Of a stretch of DNA of 10,673 nt, positions 6,322 to 10,673 are shown piece by piece. Each line of letters begins with the position of its first letter. The first letter of the stretch is position 1. The translations under genes were made by a program, and so were the position numbers. Source of the DNA: JACDET01 sp035568375 (GTDB lineage Bacteria; Patescibacteriota; Microgenomatia; Levybacterales; UBA12049); NCBI GenBank assembly GCA_035568375.1, contig DATMOG010000057.1:1-10673 (forward strand), written 5' to 3'. The notes beneath the pieces were generated by a model that made no database searches, was not told the origin of the DNA, and saw nothing but the letters and a program-made list of their open reading frames with translations.

Positions 6322-7836
6322 ATGCAATTGATAGATAACTTTCTTGACAAAATAACAATGTACCGTTTGGTATTGTATTATTTATTGTTGTTAGTATTTG
6401 TAGGCATAGTTTATGGTTTTTTTGGCATTTTGCATATTAATCCCTTTTTATTACTCTTTTCGACAGTCTTTTTAGTTGTCGTGGCGTGGACAACTAATAA
6501 ACTCTTCGCGGGAGCATTTGGTGCGTCAACGAATGTTGAATCTGTCTATATTTCAGCACTCATACTCGCGCTTATTATTACACCTGCACAATCAATTACT
6601 GATATTATCTTTCTTTTTTGGGCAGGAGTATTAACAATAGCATCAAAATATATTCTGGCAATCAGGAAAAAACATATATTTAATCCAGTTGCGATAGCGA
6701 TCGGGATTACAGCACTAGTTGGGGTCGGTTCTGCAAGCTGGTGGATTGGGACATTACCAATGATTCCATTTGCATTACTAGGTTTATTAATTGTGCGGAA
6801 AATAGGACGATATGATTTGGTTTTTTACTTTTTTACTGCAGCTTTTGTCACAATGTTCATTTTTACCTTATTACACGGAGGCGATTTATTGCGAATAGTA
6901 CAAGCAGCATTTGGGTCATCAGCTCTTTTCTTTTTTGCATTCGTAATGTTGACTGAGCCGCTCACAACACCACCTACCAAGTCATTGCAATGTATCTATG
7001 GGGCAGTGGTTGGTACACTTTTCGTACCGCAATTGCATATTGGGATGTTCTTTACCACACCGGAGATAGCATTAGTTATCGGCAATATTTTTTCCTACGT
7101 TGTGAGTCCGAAGGTGAAAATTATCGCACCACTTTTGGAAAAGCGACAAATAAGTTCAGATATTGTTGATTTTCTTTTTGCACCAGGAAAACGATTACCA
7201 TTTTTCCCGGGACAATATATGGAATGGACATTGCAACATCCCAAGACAGACAGCAGAGGGAATAGGCGTTATTTCACAATTGCTTCATCACCGACAGAAA
7301 ATACTGTGCGGCTCGGTATCCGGTTTTATAAAGAAGGAAGCAGTTTTAAAAATGCGATGCTTGCGATGCAATCTAACAGTCAGATTGTTGGCGCTCAGAT
7401 TAGTGGCGATTTTACATTGCCAAAAGATAAGAATAAGAAATTGGTCTTTATTGCTGGTGGCATCGGTGTGACGCCATTTCGTAGTATGATTAAATATTTA
7501 ATTGATACAAATGAATTACGACCAATCGTTATGTTTTATGCTAACAAGCGTGCCGATGAAATTGTATATTCTGATATTTTTAACCAGGCAGAAAAGCAAT
7601 TAGGAATAAAAATGGTCTATACGTTGACCGATCAGATAAATGTCCCAGTCAATTGGCAAGGAAGAGTTGGTAGAATAGATACTACCCTCATTCAGCAAGA
7701 AGTTCCTGATTATATGGAAAGAACGTTTTATCTTTCAGGTCCCCATTCGATGGTGGTCGCCTATGAAGAAGTACTTCGGGGTATGGGCATTCCTAAAAAA
7801 CAAATTAAGAAAGATTTCTTTCCAGGTTTTGTTTAA
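6322..7836 (+). CDS. NqrB/RnfD-like membrane domain fused to FAD/NAD(P)H ferredoxin-reductase domain
   Basis: The 504-residue protein has two parts. Residues 14-262 contain about ten hydrophobic helices with NQR2/RnfD/RnfE-family landmarks: ESVYISALILALIITP (73-88), KKHIFNPVAIA (116-126) and FVMLTEPLTTPPTK (207-220). Residues 275-504 form a cytosolic ferredoxin-NADP reductase-type module. RRYFTIASSP (315-324) is the FAD-binding RxYS/T motif, GGIGVTPFRSM (379-389) the nucleotide-binding motif and YLSGPHSMV (470-478) the typical C-terminal motif. It probably takes electrons from NAD(P)H through FAD across the membrane to the FMN-binding protein encoded 64 bases upstream. The S/DGAT flavinylation motif of true NqrB/RnfD is absent from the membrane part, so any flavin there would not be bound covalently in the usual way. 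The ATG at 6322 gives a complete first helix; Met13 is an alternative. Ion pumping cannot be predicted. Confidence 0.83.
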   Translation: MQLIDNFLDKITMYRLVLYYLLLLVFVGIVYGFFGILHINPFLLLFSTVFLVVVAWTTNKLFAGAFGASTNVESVYISALILALIITPAQSITDIIFLFWAGVLTIASKYILAIRKKHIFNPVAIAIGITALVGVGSASWWIGTLPMIPFALLGLLIVRKIGRYDLVFYFFTAAFVTMFIFTLLHGGDLLRIVQAAFGSSALFFFAFVMLTEPLTTPPTKSLQCIYGAVVGTLFVPQLHIGMFFTTPEIALVIGNIFSYVVSPKVKIIAPLLEKRQISSDIVDFLFAPGKRLPFFPGQYMEWTLQHPKTDSRGNRRYFTIASSPTENTVRLGIRFYKEGSSFKNAMLAMQSNSQIVGAQISGDFTLPKDKNKKLVFIAGGIGVTPFRSMIKYLIDTNELRPIVMFYANKRADEIVYSDIFNQAEKQLGIKMVYTLTDQINVPVNWQGRVGRIDTTLIQQEVPDYMERTFYLSGPHSMVVAYEEVLRGMGIPKKQIKKDFFPGFV

Positions 7837-8813
7837 TGCTTCAGAGGGAATAAAAGGTTTATTAGTGTCCCTTTGTTTATCTTAGATTCCACTGCGATTG
7901 TTCCCTTATGTGCATCCACAATCTCCTTGGCAATCGATAATCCAAGTCCATAACCTTCTGTGAACCTTGATTTATCAGCACGGTAGAACCTGTCAAATAT
8001 TTTTTCCTGATGCGCGTTTAGTATACCAATACCAGTGTCTGCTATCTGTATTAATACTGTTTCTTTTACTTTCGTGACTGTTATTGTAATATTTCCTTTA
8101 GAAGTATATTTAATGGCGTTGTCGACAAGATTGGTAATTAGGCGTTTAAGTAATTGTAAATTACCTTGAATAGTAAGTGCTGTCTTTGGTAGATTCATTG
8201 TAATATGTAATTGTTTTTGTTTTGCTTTTTGTTGAAAGAATGCTACACGTTCAGCAATCACGTCAGTAATATCTATTTGTTCGTTAATAGGGCTGCTATG
8301 TTTTGTTTGTTCACGGCTGAGAAAGAGCAAATTTTCTACTAAACTAATGAGCTCATAAATTTCTTCTTTATTTGATTGGATAATATGTTGATATTCAAAA
8401 GCTGTTCGTTTCCTCTTTAAAGCAACCTCCATTTCTACTTGGAGAATTGAAAGTGGAGTTCGTAGTTCGTGAGAAGCATCAGTTAAAAATTGTTGTTCAC
8501 GTTTTTGTGCTTTTTGTACCGGCTCAAGTGTGTTATCAGTCAGAAACCATGTAATTGCTGGTATCGTCATTAACAGGATAAAATCAATCATCAGTAGAAT
8601 GTTACGTAAATTATCCATGACAATATCGTTTTGTGATTCTTTTTGAGGTATTGCAGTTCCTGTATGACCGTTTTGGTATGTTTGCATAATGTGGATTTTG
8701 TCACCATAAAATTGATTCATCCAGGCGTAAATACCAAAGCTTAAAATCCAAAAAAGCACTAGAAAGATCGTTGAATAGAGGAGTGTTAATTTGATTTTTG
8801 CTTGCAGTATCAT
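7833..8813 (-). CDS. Sensor histidine kinase of an OmpR-type two-component system
   Basis: The 326-residue membrane kinase has two transmembrane helices (about 9-32 and 70-90) enclosing a short extracytosolic loop of about 37 residues. No HAMP domain of normal length is visible. The H-box is FLTDASHELRTPL (109-121), with His115 as the phospho-acceptor. The HATPase domain has an N-box NLVDNAIKYT (228-237), G1 DTGIGI (259-264), an F-box IFDRFYRADKS (272-282) and G2 GYGLGLSIAK (287-296). All catalytic motifs are intact. It should autophosphorylate and pass phosphate to the regulator encoded one base upstream. The loop is too small for a recognised ligand domain, so the signal is unknown. Its TAA overlaps the TAA of the convergent reductase gene, leaving no room for a terminator between them. 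Confidence 0.9.
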   Translation of the reverse strand: MILQAKIKLTLLYSTIFLVLFWILSFGIYAWMNQFYGDKIHIMQTYQNGHTGTAIPQKESQNDIVMDNLRNILLMIDFILLMTIPAITWFLTDNTLEPVQKAQKREQQFLTDASHELRTPLSILQVEMEVALKRKRTAFEYQHIIQSNKEEIYELISLVENLLFLSREQTKHSSPINEQIDITDVIAERVAFFQQKAKQKQLHITMNLPKTALTIQGNLQLLKRLITNLVDNAIKYTSKGNITITVTKVKETVLIQIADTGIGILNAHQEKIFDRFYRADKSRFTEGYGLGLSIAKEIVDAHKGTIAVESKINKGTLINLLFPLKH

Positions 8814-8814
8814 C

Positions 8815-9486
8815 TTATTCTTTCATCGTATATCCAAGTCCACGAAAGGTATGAATTAGTTCTTTTGCCTCGGGGGATATTTTTAGTTTCTTTCTGAGAT
8901 ACTTAACATAGGTTTCTACGATATTAGAAACACCTTCATAATGATAATCCCAGACATGTTCGAGAAGCTGAGATTTAGAAAGAATGGTGATGGGATTACG
9001 CATGAAATATTCTAGAAGGGTATATTCTCTCGCTGTTAATAAAAGCGTTTGTGATCCTCGAGTAACATGTTTTGTTACAGGATCAAGTTTCACATCAGCA
9101 ACGGAAAGGATAACAGGATCTGCCTTATTGCCTCGACGTAAAAGTGCGCGAATTCGGGCGGAAATTTCTTCGATAGAAAATGGTTTGGTAACGTAATCAT
9201 CAGCTCCAGCATCAAGACCCATGATCTTATCACTCAAGGCATCCTTTGCGGTCAAAATGAGAATAGGGATATTCTTATTTATTACCCTAATTTTTTTGCA
9301 CAATGTTATTCCATTAATTTTAGGAATCATCAGATCCAAAAGGATGCAGTCATAATCATTCATAGAGGTTCTATACAATCCTTCCTCGCCATCTAGGGCA
9401 ATATCGACACTATAGAGATCTTCCTCAAGACCTTTTTTTACTGCTACTGCTATTTTTTTCTCATCCTCAATAATAAGTATCTGCAT
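8815..9486 (-). CDS. OmpR/PhoB-family response regulator
   Basis: The 223-residue protein has an N-terminal receiver domain (1-118) and a C-terminal winged-helix DNA-binding domain (about 125-222). In the receiver, Asp51 in CILLDLMIPK is the phosphorylation site. Glu7 and Asp8 form the acidic pocket, and Thr79 and Lys101 are the conserved switch residues. The DNA-binding part has TAREYTLLEYFMRN (151-164) and the recognition helix region NIVETYVKYLRKKL (188-201), ending in the family signature RGLGYTM. It activates or represses transcription after phosphorylation by the kinase encoded just downstream, one base away in the same operon. A TGnTATAAT box lies six bases before the ATG, with a palindrome near -42. 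Target genes are unknown. The reductase pair and the CAP protein are neighbours but not proven targets. Confidence 0.92.
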   Translation of the reverse strand: MQILIIEDEKKIAVAVKKGLEEDLYSVDIALDGEEGLYRTSMNDYDCILLDLMIPKINGITLCKKIRVINKNIPILILTAKDALSDKIMGLDAGADDYVTKPFSIEEISARIRALLRRGNKADPVILSVADVKLDPVTKHVTRGSQTLLLTAREYTLLEYFMRNPITILSKSQLLEHVWDYHYEGVSNIVETYVKYLRKKLKISPEAKELIHTFRGLGYTMKE

Positions 9487-9492
9487 AGCTTT

Positions 9493-9501
9493 ATTATATC
9501 A
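9493..9501 (-). promoter_or_regulatory. Consensus extended -10 promoter of the response regulator-kinase operon, leaderless
   Basis: On the minus strand, TGATATAAT is a perfect extended -10 (TGn plus TATAAT). Six bases separate it from the ATG at 9484-9486, which places the transcript start at the start codon. No -35 hexamer is evident at normal spacing. Confidence 0.65.
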
Positions 9502-9521
9502 TTATTAGTGAGAATGATATG

Positions 9522-9535
9522 AAAACTTAAGTTTT
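9522..9535. repeat. 14-bp perfect palindrome upstream of the response regulator promoter
   Basis: AAAACTTAAGTTTT is fully self-complementary and centred about 42 bases upstream of the predicted transcript start, a usual position for an activator site. It is followed on the plus strand by further T bases, so a weak terminator for a plus-strand transcript is an alternative. OmpR-family proteins usually bind direct repeats, so the binding protein is open. Confidence 0.3.
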
Positions 9536-9585
9536 TTTCTTGCTTGGATGTTTCAGGAGTTCTATCTTATTTTTTTTGAAAGAGT

Positions 9586-10383
9586 TTATTTTGCTACGTA
9601 GCTTGTGAATTCTTCAGCGCAGTTATTGCCGGAACATGCGACACAACTGTAAGTCGCATTACTTACTATAGCAGCATGGTGAATAGGGTCATTAATCCAC
9701 CAATTAAATGCTGCCTCTTCAGAATTCATCGAGATAATATTTTCAGTGTTCCAGTAGGGGAGGTTCAGTGTTTTTAATCCTGCATGCATATCTCCTGCCG
9801 CAATTTCTTCTCCAACTTGTGGAGCTCGTTGTGTTGCCAAATTGCAAGTTTTTGTATCCTGTTGGAGAGTAGGTAATCCCTGAGATTGGCGATAGGAATT
9901 TACCATAATAAATAACTTACTTGCATTAAGACCGCCAGAATTCGATCCTGGTACAGGTGTATAATTGAGGGGTGTGGGTACTGTTGATTGTATTATTTGA
10001 TGAGGTGTTGGTGTTGCAGTTGGTTCGGGCGTTTCACTGATACTTTTTGTAGGTTGGAGAAAAATTGTTGGAGTCGGTTGTATACTATTGAGGGGAGAAG
10101 TGCTTACCATTGCTGTAAGCGTAGGAGTGAGACCAATTGTTTCTAACTGTTGTTTTTCATTATTTTGATTAATCAGAATTTTATTCTGAGAAATAAAGGT
10201 GATTGCAGCTGTTGGTTCAGCTATTGGGTGATTAAAAGTAAGTGAAGTAGAAAAGGTAAGACCTGGATAGGAAAACTGTTGTGGAGGAGTAAACGTATTT
10301 GCTTGAGCGGTTATAGTAGCACAAAAAAATACGCCAGTGGCGATAAAAAAAATTACACATTGATGGAGTAGTGTTTGCTTCAT
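9586..10383 (-). CDS. Secreted CAP (SCP/PR-1) domain protein with Thr/Pro-rich stalk
   Basis: The 265-residue protein has a signal peptide with a hydrophobic core at about 9-24 and probable cleavage after AQA (26-28). A long low-complexity region rich in Thr, Pro and Ser (about 85-150, with PTATPTP) follows, then a CAP domain (152-264). Within it, MVNSYRQSQGLPTL matches the CAP N-terminal helix. His200 (DMHAGL), Glu214 (TENI) and His235/His236 (DPIHHAAI) are the likely cavity residues. Cys180, Cys247, Cys250 and Cys255 could form disulfides, which fits an extracytosolic location. CAP domains occur in secreted proteins of many functions, including binding and proteolysis-like roles, and no activity can be assigned here. 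The TTG at 10384-10386 could extend the frame by one residue, but the ATG at 10381-10383 is preferred. It is transcribed separately from the regulator operon, which starts 99 bases downstream. Confidence 0.8.
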   Translation of the reverse strand: MKQTLLHQCVIFFIATGVFFCATITAQANTFTPPQQFSYPGLTFSTSLTFNHPIAEPTAAITFISQNKILINQNNEKQQLETIGLTPTLTAMVSTSPLNSIQPTPTIFLQPTKSISETPEPTATPTPHQIIQSTVPTPLNYTPVPGSNSGGLNASKLFIMVNSYRQSQGLPTLQQDTKTCNLATQRAPQVGEEIAAGDMHAGLKTLNLPYWNTENIISMNSEEAAFNWWINDPIHHAAIVSNATYSCVACSGNNCAEEFTSYVAK

Positions 10384-10401
10384 CAAGCTTGTACTAAATA
10401 T

Positions 10402-10410
10402 AGTATATCA
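10402..10410 (-). promoter_or_regulatory. Extended -10 promoter of the CAP-domain gene
   Basis: On the minus strand, TGATATACT fits TGnTAnnnT and ends 18 bases before the ATG, giving a leader of about ten to twelve bases. No good -35 hexamer is visible. Confidence 0.4.
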
Positions 10411-10563
10411 GCTAATGGTTTAGCGAGCAAATATTGAGGCTAAGAGCGAAATGAGTATTACGTAGTTCTTACGAATTTGCATAAGTATTTCTTACAAGAT
10501 TATTTTATTCTAATGAAGATTATTGAGACAGAGAGATTTATGATATGCAGAGCGATAGATAGG

Positions 10564-10626
10564 CAAACCCGCCTACTCATTTCTAAGGCAGCGAGAAACA
10601 GCAATAGGCGGGATTTGTCTTTTAGG
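10564..10626 (+). terminator. G+C-rich hairpin with T-rich tail (terminator or structured RNA)
   Basis: CCCGCCTA (10568-10575) pairs perfectly with TAGGCGGG (10605-10612). The stem extends by CAAA/TTTG past one bulged A, around a 29-base loop, and a T-rich tail (TTTGTCTTTT) follows on the plus strand. The stem is far more G+C-rich than its surroundings. The loop can itself pair TTTCT with AGAAA. No plus-strand gene precedes it in the window, and the loop is long for a simple terminator, so a small RNA 3' end or an element boundary is also possible. Confidence 0.35.
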
Positions 10627-10673
10627 GATACCTCAAGAAATAATTTCGCTTTGAGCTTAATTAAATTTTATTA

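Noticed and set aside
7163..7471. Plus-strand ORF of 102 codons
   Set aside because: It is an out-of-frame shadow inside the reductase domain, whose FAD and nucleotide motifs are in the other frame.
1..10673. CRISPR array, tRNA or rRNA gene
   Set aside because: No regularly spaced direct repeats, and no tRNA arm pattern or rRNA-like conserved stretch was seen on either strand.

Overview
The window is AT-rich and tightly packed, with short intergenic gaps and little Shine-Dalgarno signal. Several promoters are extended -10 boxes lying directly against the start codon. The protein set (prepilin-like protein with extracellular repeats, DUF4337 protein, purine salvage phosphoribosyltransferase, CAP-domain secreted protein with a Thr/Pro linker) would suit an uncultured small-genome bacterium of the Patescibacteria/CPR type, perhaps Microgenomates. 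This placement is an inference from style; no rRNA or other phylogenetic marker lies in the window.

Layout from left to right. Positions 1-129 (+) hold the 3' end of a transposase gene, probably IS66-like, that runs off the left edge. Its end abuts and appears to have truncated a minus-strand gene for a type IV prepilin-like protein (to 1461). After a divergent regulatory gap with two inverted repeats comes a VIT1/CCC1-family membrane transporter (+). The stretch 2466-3800 has no intact gene. It holds a minus-strand membrane-protein pseudogene broken by several frameshifts and an in-frame stop. Then on + follow a Nudix hydrolase, a DUF4337 membrane protein, hypoxanthine phosphoribosyltransferase, a secreted FMN-binding-domain protein, and a large NqrB/RnfD-like membrane protein fused to a cytosolic FAD/NAD(P)H reductase domain. 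On the minus strand lie an OmpR-type response regulator with its histidine kinase (ending on the stop codon of the reductase gene) and a secreted CAP-domain protein. The last 290 bases carry its promoter and a G+C-rich hairpin.

The most interesting unit is the adjacent pair at 5742-7836. A membrane-anchored domain with a flavinylation motif (SGAT) sits beside a one-polypeptide NAD(P)H-reductase/membrane conduit. By family knowledge this would be a minimal transmembrane electron-transfer module, moving reducing power from cytosolic NAD(P)H to an extracytosolic covalently bound FMN. Neither the flavin transferase ApbE nor a terminal acceptor is encoded here. The neighbouring two-component system might regulate it, but nothing in the sequence proves that.
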